The notes below the pieces were generated by a model, which saw only the letters and a list, made by a program, of their open reading frames with translations, did no database searches and was not told where the DNA came from. A stretch of 64,000 nt of DNA from CAVSVP01 sp963731125 (GTDB lineage: Bacteria; Pseudomonadota; Gammaproteobacteria; Competibacterales; Competibacteraceae). Positions 8,898-18,935 of this stretch are shown piece after piece. Both the position numbers and the translations under genes were made by a program. The stretch is taken from the NCBI GenBank assembly GCA_963731125.1, contig CAVSVP010000010.1, positions 1 to 64,000 of the forward strand. Direction: 5' to 3'. Within the stretch, counting starts at the first letter, position 1. Every line of letters begins with the position of its first letter.

Positions 8898-11363
8898 TTA
8901 TTTGGCGGAGGCGTGGACAGATGCCGATGCAGTGGTTTCCATGGGAGGTTGAATACTGATCTGTCCGCCGAAAGCTGCTTTAATGGCATCGTCAACCTGC
9001 TCTAACCAAATAAATTTCAGCTTTTCTCTCGCCTTTTCAGGAATTTCCTCAAAGTCTTTCCGATTGCGCGCCGGTAGGAGAACGGTTGTAATTCCAGCTC
9101 TTGCGGCAGCCACGGTTTTTTCTTTGATGCCTCCCACAGGCAGCACCAGACCACGCAGGCTAATCTCCCCGGTCATGGCAATATCACTGGGCAAGGTTTT
9201 GCCGCTCAGCAGAGAAACCAGCGCCATAAACATCGCGATGCCGGCGCTGGGGCCGTCTTTTGGAATTGCACCGGCTGGCACATGAATATGAATATCACTT
9301 TTTTCAAAGAGATTATCCGCCAGTCCCAACTGATAGGTGCGGCCTTTGATCAGGCTAAGGGCGGCCTGCGCGCTTTCCTTCATCACATCACCGAGCTGGC
9401 CGGTCAAGATTAACCTGCCGCTTCCTGGAATGCGGGTTGCCTCGACAAAGAGAATATCGCCGCCGGTGGGTGTCCATGCTAGACCGGTCACTACGCCGGG
9501 CATACTGGTGCGCATGGCCAATTCGCTTTCGAAGCGTTTGGGTCCCAGAATTTCGTGCAAATCCTCAGCCTCGACGCGAAGATGAGTGGCTGTGCCCTCT
9601 GCTACCCGCATCGCTACATGGCGGAACACCGCGCCAATCTCCCGTTCCAGATTCCGACAACCTGCCTCGCGGGTATAATCGCGAACGATAGCTCGAAGGG
9701 CGGCATCGCTGATCTCGCATTGATCCGGTTTCAGACCATTGGCATTCAGTTGCCGCTGGACAAGATAACGGCGTGCAATCTGGACTTTTTCGTCTTCTAT
9801 GTAGCCCGGCAGATCGATAATCTCCATCCGGTCACGCAGCGGACCCGGAATCGCATCGAGAACGTTGGCCGTGCCAATGAACAGTACCCGGCTGAGATCA
9901 AACGGCACGCCTAAGTAGTTATCACGAAAAGTACTGTTTTGTTCCGGGTCGAGCACTTCCAGCAAGGCGGATGACGGATCGCCATGAAATCCTGCGCCCA
10001 ACTTGTCCATCTCATCCAGCATAAAAACCGGATTACGGGTGCCTGCCTTGCGGATGGCTTGAATAATATTGCCCGGCAGGGCGCCGACATAGGTACGGCG
10101 ATGGCCACGGATTTCCGCCTCATCATGGACTCCGCCCAAACTGGCGCGCACAAATTCCAACCCTGTGGCCCGAGCGATACTATGGCCGAGGGAAGTCTTA
10201 CCAACTCCGGGAGGTCCCACAAAGCATAGAATCGGACTTCGACCCTGAGGATTGAGCTTGCGAACCGCCAGGTATTCCAGAATGCGCCGCTTGACCTTTG
10301 CCAGCCCGTAGTGATCTTCCTCCAGAATTTTCCGAGCTTGGGTGATGTCAATATTCTCTGCGCTGGTCACGGACCAAGGTAGGGCGATTAACCAGTCCAG
10401 GTAGGTGCGAATCATCCCATGCTCGGCAGCGGCTTCTGGCATCCGCTCTAACCGGGCCAGCTCTTTTTTCGCTTGTTCTTCGGTTTCCGGAGGCATTTTG
10501 GCTTCATTAATGGCTTTCGCTAATTCTTCAACCTCGACATTTTTACCATCCGTTTCACCCAGCTGCTTCTGAATGGTTTTCAGCTGTTCACGCAGGAGAA
10601 ATTCCCGCTGGCGTTCGTCCATGGACTCCTTGGTCTGTTTGCTGATTTCCTGAGACAGGCGCATCACCTCAATACGCTGGGCCAGCAGTTCCAGCACCCT
10701 GTTGAGCCGGGTTTGGAGGTCAAATGTTGCCAGTAACTCCTGTTTTTCTTCCGGCTTAAGATCCATAAAGCTGGTAATCAGATCGGCTAATGCTGATGCT
10801 GAGGTAATGTTCTCGACAGCATTGGTCAGTTCCGCAGGCGCTTGCGGTAACAGCTGTAGCGCCTCTTTGGCTCGCTGCTTGAGATAGTAAAGCCGCGCTT
10901 CGACATCCGTTGAAATGGTTTCCGAATCGGAAATGCGTTCTACCCGGGCAACTAGAAAGGGGTAATCCGGCAGGAAATCGAGAATCCGAAAACGCTGCTC
11001 TCCCTGACAGATGACATGGTGGGTTCTGTCCGGTCCGGTGATATAGCGCAGGATGGTAGCGACGGTGCCGACGCGGTAGAGATCGTTTGCGGTCGGTGAG
11101 TCAACCTCTGCATCCCGCTGGAGAACAACGCCGATGGGAAGTTCGCTACGGGCCGCTTCCTGGGCGGCTGCGATAGAGCGCTCCCTGCCCAGGGCCAGCG
11201 GGATCACAATGCCGGGAAACAGCACAACGCCACGCACCGGCAGGATAATCAGTGCATCGTCGGGAATTGCCACGGCACTCCGTGTTTCCGGTGCGGCGGT
11301 AGTCTTATCGTTAGCGGGCGGGGCTGAATCCGCTTGCGGTGTCCGGTTTTGTTCGTCTGGCAT
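8898..11363 (-). CDS. lon: ATP-dependent protease Lon
   Basis: The 821-residue protein has the full bacterial LonA layout. An N-terminal substrate-binding domain (about 35-230) leads into a coiled helical region, the AAA+ domain with Walker A GPPGVGKTS and the sensor motifs, and the C-terminal protease domain. The catalytic dyad is Ser706 in DGPSAG and Lys749 in GGIKEK, with the family's usual 43-residue spacing. Lon degrades misfolded and regulatory proteins in the cytoplasm. GGGAG lies nine bases before the ATG. An Hsp20 gene ends 28 bases upstream, so the two probably form a protein quality-control unit. Confidence 0.97.
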   Translation of the reverse strand: MPDEQNRTPQADSAPPANDKTTAAPETRSAVAIPDDALIILPVRGVVLFPGIVIPLALGRERSIAAAQEAARSELPIGVVLQRDAEVDSPTANDLYRVGTVATILRYITGPDRTHHVICQGEQRFRILDFLPDYPFLVARVERISDSETISTDVEARLYYLKQRAKEALQLLPQAPAELTNAVENITSASALADLITSFMDLKPEEKQELLATFDLQTRLNRVLELLAQRIEVMRLSQEISKQTKESMDERQREFLLREQLKTIQKQLGETDGKNVEVEELAKAINEAKMPPETEEQAKKELARLERMPEAAAEHGMIRTYLDWLIALPWSVTSAENIDITQARKILEEDHYGLAKVKRRILEYLAVRKLNPQGRSPILCFVGPPGVGKTSLGHSIARATGLEFVRASLGGVHDEAEIRGHRRTYVGALPGNIIQAIRKAGTRNPVFMLDEMDKLGAGFHGDPSSALLEVLDPEQNSTFRDNYLGVPFDLSRVLFIGTANVLDAIPGPLRDRMEIIDLPGYIEDEKVQIARRYLVQRQLNANGLKPDQCEISDAALRAIVRDYTREAGCRNLEREIGAVFRHVAMRVAEGTATHLRVEAEDLHEILGPKRFESELAMRTSMPGVVTGLAWTPTGGDILFVEATRIPGSGRLILTGQLGDVMKESAQAALSLIKGRTYQLGLADNLFEKSDIHIHVPAGAIPKDGPSAGIAMFMALVSLLSGKTLPSDIAMTGEISLRGLVLPVGGIKEKTVAAARAGITTVLLPARNRKDFEEIPEKAREKLKFIWLEQVDDAIKAAFGGQISIQPPMETTASASVHASAK

Positions 11364-11391
11364 GAGTAATACTCCCGGTTCGGTGATGCAG

Positions 11392-11799
11392 TCAGCGTAG
11401 CTTACGCAGGCTTAGCAGCAGACACCCGTCAGCCACTTCTTTGCGATCCAGTTCGAAACGCCCATACGGCAGTTCAATGCGCCGTTCAAAGCGTCCATGG
11501 GGAATCTCAAGACGATGAATAGTGGCTTCTCGAGACGCGCCGGGTATCGGCCGCTCGCCGGTCACAATCAAAGTGCCTGTATCAAGCGTAACCTTGATGC
11601 GAGAGGGCGCTACGCCTGGTAGTGCCACTAAAATGATTAACTCGTGCTCCGTTTCAAGAATATCCATCGGCGGTTCCCAGAGAGGGTGCCGCGTCGATGA
11701 GACGCCCAACTGAAAAAACTGCCGATGCAGTCGGTCGGCCTGCTCTAAGAGTGCACAGGCCTCAGACCACATCCAGGTTCTACGCTCACGTGACGACAT
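11392..11799 (-). CDS. Small heat-shock protein, Hsp20 family
   Basis: This is an alpha-crystallin-type holdase chaperone of about 135 residues. The central domain runs from PPMDILETEHELII to the end and includes LPGVAPSRIKVTL and the GTLIVTGERP strand; the conserved GRFERRIELP segment follows. The C-terminal tail is very short and lacks a clear I-x-I motif. The start at 11799 has AAGG six bases upstream; an ATG five codons earlier (11814) has no such site. The gene lies just upstream of lon on the same strand, which pairs a holdase with a protease. Confidence 0.9.
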   Translation of the reverse strand: MSSRERRTWMWSEACALLEQADRLHRQFFQLGVSSTRHPLWEPPMDILETEHELIILVALPGVAPSRIKVTLDTGTLIVTGERPIPGASREATIHRLEIPHGRFERRIELPYGRFELDRKEVADGCLLLSLRKLR

Positions 11800-11917
11800 A
11801 TTGACCTTCATCATTTGGTGTATGTGACAGTAACATTCTCTATAATTAACGGAGAACTCAACACGGCCCGTTAGACCTCATGCATCAGTACGACTCTCGC
11901 TATCCAGGCTGGAACGG

Positions 11918-12349
11918 TTAGATGTCCAAAATAATGTAAGTCTTCCAGCCGTTCGCATCCTGCTCCAGGCTAAAACGATGCAGAGTGACTGCTTTGACAT
12001 CGACGCCCTGTTCATGGCGGGCTGGGTCAAGCGGTTCTCCCGTAGCGACCGCGTATAAATGATAATTACCGTTGGCTTGGCGGATGTCCACGGTAGAGAC
12101 ACGCAGCAGCAAACCCTCAGCATCCTTGTAATAAATCAGCTCCTGCAACAGATCGAACAGCAGCAGGTCGGGAGTGTCATTCTCCAACACGATCTCCCGG
12201 CGTTCGCTTGGCTGAATGGAGCTAAGGTCATAAATCATGACATTCATGGTGGCATCGGCTGCGGCCTTAAAAACCTCGGCCAGATCCCGGCCCCAAGCCC
12301 GAAATTCCACATCAGCGATCGCGACTTCATCGACAAATCGATAGGGCAT
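11918..12349 (-). CDS. Archease, RtcB-activating protein
   Basis: The 143-residue protein starts MPYRFVDEVAIADVEF, the usual archease opening with the metal-binding aspartate in the DVEF strand. It ends DANGWKTYIILDI, with the terminal Asp that completes the family's Ca/Mn site. The middle holds LLLFDLLQELIYYKDAEGLLLR. Archease promotes guanylation and multiple turnover of the RNA ligase RtcB, whose gene is two upstream on the same strand. The frame is open to 12439, but family length and sequence favour the Met at 12349. Confidence 0.92.
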   Translation of the reverse strand: MPYRFVDEVAIADVEFRAWGRDLAEVFKAAADATMNVMIYDLSSIQPSERREIVLENDTPDLLLFDLLQELIYYKDAEGLLLRVSTVDIRQANGNYHLYAVATGEPLDPARHEQGVDVKAVTLHRFSLEQDANGWKTYIILDI

Positions 12350-12401
12350 TAGGATAGTGCGCCTATGGGTAGCGTAATGTCGATGTTTGGCGGCGGAAAT
12401 A

Positions 12402-13283
12402 TCAAACACATGCCTGCAAAGCTTCGCTAAGCGCCGCACGCTTGGTTTCGATATGTCTACCGATGAATATCAATGTGGTTTCCTCGGCGGGAAAAGGTTC
12501 CAGTCCCCAACGCCCGTTCACGTAGTTAAACAAAAAGGAGCTGTCGGCAAAACGCACAAAACCCTTGGCACGATAGATGGCCGGATCGAGGGTTTCGAGC
12601 AAGCGTTCAAAGCGGTTCCGGTACAACGGGCTCCGAGTTTGGTAAGTGAAGGCGTCATACTCCGCTGGGTGGCGAGAGGAGAGTTTCGGAATCGGCTGAC
12701 TGCGGGTAATACCGAACAGCAGATTGCTATTGATTTGGCAAAATCGGGTGGGAATGATTGGAGCCCGTTGGTTTAGATCCCGAAGCGTATCCCGCAGCTG
12801 TTCAAGCCGGTCTTCGGGCACTTGATCGATTTTATTGAGTAACAGCAGATCCGCAGCCTCGACCTGCATTCGGGTAGTCGGTCCCAGATCTGGAAAACTC
12901 CACATCGCATCGGCGTCCATGACGCCGATGATGCCATCAAGCCGCAGCGCCGGCAGTGTCTCGGCCACGTCGAACACCAGCGCTTCCGGTTCGGCCACGC
13001 CAGTCGTCTCTACAACGATGGCCTGTGGCCTTACCCGCTCCAGGATCTCTTGAACGGCGGCTTCGAACTCGTCGAGCAGAGAGCAGCAGACACAACCGCC
13101 GCTGAGTTCGGTAATGGCAACATGCTTGCCTTGCACGACTTTGCCGTCGATGCCTAGCTCGCCAAACTCATTGATGATGAGTGCAAGCTGGAGCGGCGCC
13201 TGGGCAAGTATCTGCTGCAGCAGGGTGGTCTTACCGCTGCCTAGGGGGCCCGTGATGAGGGTGATGGGTGTTTGCGCCTCCAT
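12402..13283 (-). CDS. G3E-family GTPase (CobW/COG0523 type)
   Basis: The 293-residue protein has Walker A GPLGSGKTT (12-20), the metal-binding CVCC motif (64-67) that marks COG0523 metallochaperones, a DxxG-like switch (VVETTGVAEP), NKID for guanine recognition, and a CobW C-terminal domain with GFVRFAD. Such GTPases deliver Zn, Co or other metals to client enzymes. It starts three bases after the rtcB stop and is followed by archease, so the client may be RtcB, a Mn-dependent enzyme. That link is inference from order, not a known fact for this protein. Confidence 0.88.
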   Translation of the reverse strand: MEAQTPITLITGPLGSGKTTLLQQILAQAPLQLALIINEFGELGIDGKVVQGKHVAITELSGGCVCCSLLDEFEAAVQEILERVRPQAIVVETTGVAEPEALVFDVAETLPALRLDGIIGVMDADAMWSFPDLGPTTRMQVEAADLLLLNKIDQVPEDRLEQLRDTLRDLNQRAPIIPTRFCQINSNLLFGITRSQPIPKLSSRHPAEYDAFTYQTRSPLYRNRFERLLETLDPAIYRAKGFVRFADSSFLFNYVNGRWGLEPFPAEETTLIFIGRHIETKRAALSEALQACV

Positions 13284-13286
13284 CGG

Positions 13287-14747
13287 TTAGCCTTTGACGT
13301 TACCGATGGGTGCAAAACGCGCGACGCGCCTGCTGATCCCGGCCAGCTCGGTAGCTGCCACCACTTCATCGATGTTTTTATAGGCCCCGCCAGCCTCTTC
13401 GGCAAGGCCTCTGTCGGAGACGCTGCGCACATAAATGCCACGCTGCTCCAGTTCTTCGCGTAGGGTCTTACCCTGCCACTGCCTGCGTGCCTTGTTACGA
13501 CTCATGGTGCGGCCGCTGCCGTGGGCAGTGCTAAAAAAGGTTTGCGCTCCTGTTGCCGTGCCTATCAGTAAATAGGAGCCCGTTTCCATGCTGCCGCCAA
13601 TAATGACTGGCTGGCCGATTTCCCGGTAAACCTCAGGCACTTCTGCGTGTCCGGGGCCAAAAGCGCGGGTGGCGCCTTTGCGGTGGACCAGCAGGGTACG
13701 CTCTTTGCCGTCGATAAAATGCTGCTCCAGCTTGGCGGTGTTATGGGCTACATCATAAATCATATGCATGCCTAAAGCCTCGGCCGAGCGGCCAAAAACT
13801 TCCGAAAAGACTTCCCGGACGCGCTGTAGAATGACTTGGCGGTTGGCAAAGGAAATATTAAGCGCGCATTTCATGGCGGCGAAATAATCCTGACCCTCTG
13901 GCGAATAAAAGGGGGCACAGGCCAGTTCTCGGTCGCGAATTTCGAGATGGTATTTACTGGTCATGGCCTTGAGAAATCGCTGTAGATAGTCAGTCGCTAC
14001 CTGATGTCCGAACCCTCGACTGCCACAGTGAAACATTACCACAACCTGATCCGGTTTATCCAATCCGAATAATTTCATCAGTTCCGGCGCATAGACGTTT
14101 TCTCGGCGGATGACTTGAATTTCCAGGTAATGATTACCGGAACCCAGGGTACCCAGTTGTTTTAGGCCGCGGTCAATGGCGCGTTCACTGATTTTGCCGG
14201 CGTCGGCGCCGGCAATAGTTCCGCCCTCTTCAGTAAAATCCAGGTCTTCTTCCCAGCCGAGCCCTTCTTCCACACACCAGCGGGCGCCCTGTTCGCAGAT
14301 CCGGCGAAATCCACTGCGGGAAACTTTGAGCAGACCACTGCTCCCCACGCCCGCCGGCACTTTTTTAAACAGCCGGTCTATCAGGGTTTTTAGCCGTGGC
14401 TTGACCTCCTCATAGCTAAGATCTGTTCTAATGAGCCGCATTCCACAATTAATATCAAAGCCTATGCCGCCAGGTGAAATGACCCCGTTGTTGTCGATAT
14501 CCATGGCGGCTACGCCGCCAATGGGAAAGCCGTAGCCAAAATGCCCATCGGGCATGCATAACGCATACTGAATGATACCGGGCAGGCAAGCTACATTGCT
14601 GGTTTGCTCGAAAACGGCTTTATCCATGGCGCGAATCAGCGCTTCTGTGCCATAAATGCGCGCCGGCACGCGCATTCCCGGTTTGAACGTAGCAGGCAAT
14701 TCCCAAAGGGTATCCGAAATACGTTGCAGTTGATCAACAGGAGCCAT
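13287..14747 (-). CDS. rtcB: RNA-splicing ligase RtcB
   Basis: The 486-residue protein joins RNA 2',3'-cyclic phosphate (or 3'-phosphate) and 5'-OH ends using GTP and Mn. The metal-binding cysteine is C101 in GFDINCGMRL. Histidine-rich metal sites follow in MFHCGSRGFGHQ and YDVAHN, and the guanylated histidine lies in AHGSGRTMSR. The length fits the long archaeal-like RtcB form, which commonly depends on archease, and an archease gene does lie downstream. It leads a compact three-gene minus-strand cluster (rtcB, G3E GTPase, archease). No RtcR regulator is seen nearby. Confidence 0.96.
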   Translation of the reverse strand: MAPVDQLQRISDTLWELPATFKPGMRVPARIYGTEALIRAMDKAVFEQTSNVACLPGIIQYALCMPDGHFGYGFPIGGVAAMDIDNNGVISPGGIGFDINCGMRLIRTDLSYEEVKPRLKTLIDRLFKKVPAGVGSSGLLKVSRSGFRRICEQGARWCVEEGLGWEEDLDFTEEGGTIAGADAGKISERAIDRGLKQLGTLGSGNHYLEIQVIRRENVYAPELMKLFGLDKPDQVVVMFHCGSRGFGHQVATDYLQRFLKAMTSKYHLEIRDRELACAPFYSPEGQDYFAAMKCALNISFANRQVILQRVREVFSEVFGRSAEALGMHMIYDVAHNTAKLEQHFIDGKERTLLVHRKGATRAFGPGHAEVPEVYREIGQPVIIGGSMETGSYLLIGTATGAQTFFSTAHGSGRTMSRNKARRQWQGKTLREELEQRGIYVRSVSDRGLAEEAGGAYKNIDEVVAATELAGISRRVARFAPIGNVKG

Positions 14748-15205
14748 GGTCGAAAAAACTATCTATAATATTGCGAAAGTCGTTAAGGTGAGATGTTACC
14801 AAATAACGGTTCAGCTGAAGTTCCATAATGGCAAGCTTCACGTTAGGTTTAACGTAGGAAGTTGCAAAAGTAAATTAAGTAATGCCAGACTTAAATGGCG
14901 GATTTCCCTAATATGTCCCATCGCAGGCTTGGCTGCTTTTTCTTAAAAGACGCTGTGCGAGCAAAGTTAATGCTATAGGAATAAGCAGGGCTACTAACCC
15001 GAATATTTCATGAATTTGGCGAATTCTTGCTATATGGTTAATTTTTAAATAAAAATATATCAAAATGTTCGGATGTTCGTTTCCGAAACCAATTGGAAAA
15101 ATTTTCTATACAATCAATTAGATAAATGCAATCCAATCGAGTTTATGAAATATCCGGGCTAAATGACCCTGTAAAAAACCACCCTCTCCAATTTAGAGAC
15201 TTAGT
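14748..15205. other. AT-rich divergent intergenic region
   Basis: These 458 bases separate the divergently read rtcB and the hybrid kinase, so promoters for both should be here. The part from 15000 to 15110 is strongly AT-rich. No clear hairpin, repeat or coding frame of note was seen. Confidence 0.5.
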
Positions 15206-18200
15206 GTGGTAGCGGGTTCCAGATTACTGTTTAGCAGACTGACAGAATCATGTCGGGTGTCAATTAACTTGTTGCACCGTCCATTGCATTTATCATCTTA
15301 CTCAAGTGCGTTACCCGCGATTGCCGGAGTTGCTGTAGTCATTCTCGGAGTCGGTGCTCTGTTGGGCTGGTTGACCGGAAATATGGCGTGGGTGCAAGTA
15401 CGCGTCGATTTCGCTCCTATCCAAGGTAATGCGGCTGTTGGATTGATCCTGTGTGGCGGCGCGCTCTTGAGCCTGCATAGGGGGTGGCGCCGGATGCCGG
15501 AATTATTGGGGATCGGCATTGCAGCATTGGGATTAATTACTCTATGTCAATATGGGTTAAATCTCGATTTTGGCATTGATCAACTGCTCTTCAAGCATAC
15601 TATCATCATTCATACTTCACATCCAGGGCGTATGGCGCCAAATACAGCAGTCGGCTTTTTGGCGGCAGGCTTGGCTTGTTTGTTGGCACAACGTTTATTT
15701 TTTATGGTAGCCCTGCTGGGATCCTTGGTTTTTGCCTTGGGAGCGGTAGCCTTTTTAGGCTATGCGGTTGGCGTTCCCAGAGCTTTCGCCTGGGGCGGCT
15801 TTACGCATATGGCATTGCTTACCGCATTGGGATTTTGCGTGTTAGGAATCGGTATTGTGATCTTTGCCTGGCAACGGCAGGAGCAGCCGATCCGCTCTCG
15901 CCTTCCTTGGATACCCTTATTGGCAGGGACGACGGCGGCTATTGTCGGCATTCTTTTTTGGTATGCACTGCGCACTCAGGAGCTTGAGCATCTTCAGCAG
16001 ACAATTAATGCCACTGCCTTGGGGGTGCGTAGCGCAATCGTGGCCCGTGTTGACGCTATCACTACCGCTCTCGAAGATTTGGCTGAGGTCGGTACGCTCA
16101 GAGGTTGGAAGTCGCGCACCGACTGGCAGACGGATGCACGCCTTACAGTGAGTGCTTTTCCTGGTCTTGCCAGGGTTGAATGGATTGATAAGGCGTTGGT
16201 GGTAAGGGTAGTTTCACCGGGCCCCAAGGCACAGCGGCTTGACAAAAATCCATATGCCTTGCGATTGCTGCAGGAGGCGGTTGAGATCGCTCGGGCAACC
16301 CGCAATCCTGTTGTTATCGGCCCTTTCTTTTTTGAAGATGGGGAGACTGCATTTCGGGTATTGGTCCCTGTCATCGCACCCGGTCATCCAGAAGCTTATC
16401 TCGCTGGGGTGTTTGCAGCCAATGAAATTTTTGCCGACGTTTCCAAGACTGTGGCTCCCGGCTACAGCATCGCGCTTTGGTGCAGAAATAGAGAGGTATT
16501 GCGTCACGACGGCAACCTGGCAGCTGCTGTAGAGCCGCTACGAACGCGCACCCTTTCTCTTGATTTGCCGGGCGGGTTAGCGTGGCGGGTGACCGTCGCT
16601 CCGCAAGCCGGGGGTGGCACGGTACAGTATACGTCTTTACCCGAGGTGGTGCTTGGTGCGAGTTTGGTCATTGCCCTCTTGCTCGGCTTAACCATTCGGT
16701 TCGGAGAAAAAGCCATGATGCGCGTTCAACACTTTGCCGCTGCGGTGCGGGAGCGGACGGCCGAACTGGAAGCGGAGAACACAGAACGGCGGCGTAGCCA
16801 GCAAACCCTACAGCGTATCCAGTCCGTCAGCCGACTGGTGTCGGCAGAACTCAATCTGGAGAAGGTAGTGCAGACGGTGGTTGATGCTGCAACGGAACTT
16901 ACCGGAGCGGCGTTTGGAACATTTATCTATAGAAACGTAAATACGCACAGTCAATCTTATACGCTTTATACTTTTTCCGATGCTTCCGGAGGGGTGTTTG
17001 CTGAACTTGCTCAATTCACCGATCCCAATATGCTTAATCGGCTCTTCCGCGGCAAAGACGTATTGCGCCTGAACGATGTCAACCAAGATCCTGCTTCAGG
17101 CGGCAAGGCACCTTGTCATGATTTAATCAATAGCCGCTTTCCCATGGGTAGCTACTTGGCCGCTCCGGTGATTTCACGCACTCGCCGAATCCTGGGCGTG
17201 TTATTTTTCGGTCATCCCGAACCCGCTGTTTTTACCAAGCAATCCGAGCAGATTGTTTGCGGCATCGCTGGCCAAGCGGCTATCGCCGTAGACAATGCCC
17301 GATTGTTTCAGCAAGCTCAACAGGAAATTATTGCACGCAAACAGGCTGAGGAAGCGCTCCAACACAAAACGGAACAGCTGTCGGAGGCAGATCGCCGCAA
17401 GGATGTTTTTCTAGCCATGCTGGGACATGAGCTCCGCAATCCCCTGAGTGCTATCCGCAGTGCCCTGGAAGTGCTTGCTTTGCATTCTGGAGACGAAACG
17501 GTGGAAGCCCGCATGTACGAGATCCTGCAACGCCAGATAAGCCAACTGGCCCATTTGGTGGATGATCTTCTCGATGTAGCGCGGATTGAACAGGGAAAAC
17601 TGGCGTTGCATCGCGAACGGCTTGATCTGGTAAGCCTGATTCGCGAGGTATTGGAACCTGAGCGGGCGCCTCTTCGGGCTGCTAACCTTGATCTTGAGGT
17701 TAAGCTGTCGGATAAGCCATTGTGGGTAGATGCGGACCCGACGCGGCTCGCCCAGGTGTTCAGTAACCTACTCTCAAATGCTAGGAAATTTACCCCCAGC
17801 GCAGGAACCATTCGCGTGCGAGTGGAGGCGGATGCCCAAGATCACTTTGCTAAAGTGGTTGTCGCTGACACGGGATGCGGTATTGATCCCCAGCAATTAC
17901 CCGGCATATTTGCTGCCTTTCAACAAAGTCACGCGGCGTCGCAACACAAGATCCAGGGTCTGGGATTGGGTTTGGCTATCGCAAAAGGTTTAGTCGAAGC
18001 CCACGACGGAAGGCTTGAAGCCTGTAGCGGGGGTCAGGATCAAGGCACCGAGTTCACGGTGAGTTTACCTAAGCAGACGGCTCCGGTGAAGCGAAGTGAG
18101 ATGCCGCAAACAACAACAGATGCCGGAGCGTGCCGACGCATTCTCGTAGTCGACGACCACCAGGATTCCGCCAAAGGCCTTAGCGAGTTGCTTACCTTGT

Positions 18201-18511
18201 ACGGACACGAAGTGGAAGTGGTTTTTGACGGCCCGGCGGCTTTAAAGGCAGCGGTTCGTTTTTACCCCGATATTGTGATTTGCGATATCGGCCTTCCGGA
18301 CATGGACGGCTACCAAATCGCACAGGCGTTGCAGCGGCATTCCCAGACGGCAGAAATACTGCTCTTTGCTCTCACGGGGTATGGTGACGATGAGACGGTT
18401 CGCCGCGTTCGGGCAGCAGGCTTCGCTTATCACTTAACGAAGCCTGTCAATCCAGCAGAGCTCAAGGAACTTCTGGTTTCCGTATCCGCCAGTAAAATTT
18501 ATACCGAATGA
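15206..18511 (+). CDS. Hybrid sensor histidine kinase with GAF and receiver domains
   Basis: The 1,101-residue protein starts with GTG. The N-terminal 240 residues hold seven or eight membrane helices, followed by a periplasmic CHASE-like region (about 265-450), one more membrane helix (about 460-480), a coiled coil, and a GAF domain (about 550-700). The kinase core is HisKA with the phosphorylated His741 in GHELRNP and HATPase with DTGCGI and GLGLGLAI. A C-terminal receiver domain follows with Asp1027 in CDIGLPDMDG. No separate output regulator is adjacent, so signal and target are unknown. Confidence 0.92.
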   Translation: MVAGSRLLFSRLTESCRVSINLLHRPLHLSSYSSALPAIAGVAVVILGVGALLGWLTGNMAWVQVRVDFAPIQGNAAVGLILCGGALLSLHRGWRRMPELLGIGIAALGLITLCQYGLNLDFGIDQLLFKHTIIIHTSHPGRMAPNTAVGFLAAGLACLLAQRLFFMVALLGSLVFALGAVAFLGYAVGVPRAFAWGGFTHMALLTALGFCVLGIGIVIFAWQRQEQPIRSRLPWIPLLAGTTAAIVGILFWYALRTQELEHLQQTINATALGVRSAIVARVDAITTALEDLAEVGTLRGWKSRTDWQTDARLTVSAFPGLARVEWIDKALVVRVVSPGPKAQRLDKNPYALRLLQEAVEIARATRNPVVIGPFFFEDGETAFRVLVPVIAPGHPEAYLAGVFAANEIFADVSKTVAPGYSIALWCRNREVLRHDGNLAAAVEPLRTRTLSLDLPGGLAWRVTVAPQAGGGTVQYTSLPEVVLGASLVIALLLGLTIRFGEKAMMRVQHFAAAVRERTAELEAENTERRRSQQTLQRIQSVSRLVSAELNLEKVVQTVVDAATELTGAAFGTFIYRNVNTHSQSYTLYTFSDASGGVFAELAQFTDPNMLNRLFRGKDVLRLNDVNQDPASGGKAPCHDLINSRFPMGSYLAAPVISRTRRILGVLFFGHPEPAVFTKQSEQIVCGIAGQAAIAVDNARLFQQAQQEIIARKQAEEALQHKTEQLSEADRRKDVFLAMLGHELRNPLSAIRSALEVLALHSGDETVEARMYEILQRQISQLAHLVDDLLDVARIEQGKLALHRERLDLVSLIREVLEPERAPLRAANLDLEVKLSDKPLWVDADPTRLAQVFSNLLSNARKFTPSAGTIRVRVEADAQDHFAKVVVADTGCGIDPQQLPGIFAAFQQSHAASQHKIQGLGLGLAIAKGLVEAHDGRLEACSGGQDQGTEFTVSLPKQTAPVKRSEMPQTTTDAGACRRILVVDDHQDSAKGLSELLTLYGHEVEVVFDGPAALKAAVRFYPDIVICDIGLPDMDGYQIAQALQRHSQTAEILLFALTGYGDDETVRRVRAAGFAYHLTKPVNPAELKELLVSVSASKIYTE

Positions 18512-18569
18512 GTGCACGCAATCTCGCCTACTGAGAGAAGGTAATTGGATAATATAAAAAACTAAAGAC

Positions 18570-18827
18570 TCATGGTCTTGAAGCGTTCCGACGTCGCTTG
18601 AAATCATCAAATGTTTTTTGAGTCCTAGTTTTGACAAGCTTTAGCCAGCGCCGGGCCCAGGCATACTCCACGCCCAAAATGGCAAGCCCGGCGGGAATCA
18701 CGATAACGGCGGGTCCCGGCAAAAAAACTAGCACCAAGCCGACCAATAGAACAGTGACTCCGACGACAGTGATTACAATGCGCCTCGCCACTTCATAGGT
18801 CATCCGAGTTGTCGATTTGTTTTGCAA
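18570..18827 (-). CDS. Small PGPGW-type transmembrane protein
   Basis: The 85-residue protein has two hydrophobic segments (about 15-33 and 36-52) linked by the motif LPGPAVIVIPAGLAIL, then a tryptophan- and lysine-rich amphipathic tail (ARRWLKLVKTRTQ). This is the layout of the PGPGW membrane-protein family, whose function is not known. It is a single gene, convergent with the kinase gene. An IS1634-type element lies 110 bases beyond its start. Confidence 0.75.
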   Translation of the reverse strand: MQNKSTTRMTYEVARRIVITVVGVTVLLVGLVLVFLPGPAVIVIPAGLAILGVEYAWARRWLKLVKTRTQKTFDDFKRRRNASRP

Positions 18828-18935
18828 CGTTGTTTCCTACCAAGGTAGCCAAGAAGAATGTGGTTTATGGTTTAGCTTAATAAATAGGCTGCTTTCCCCC
18901 GACGGAAAGCAATCGATAATAGTATAAATTCATAA

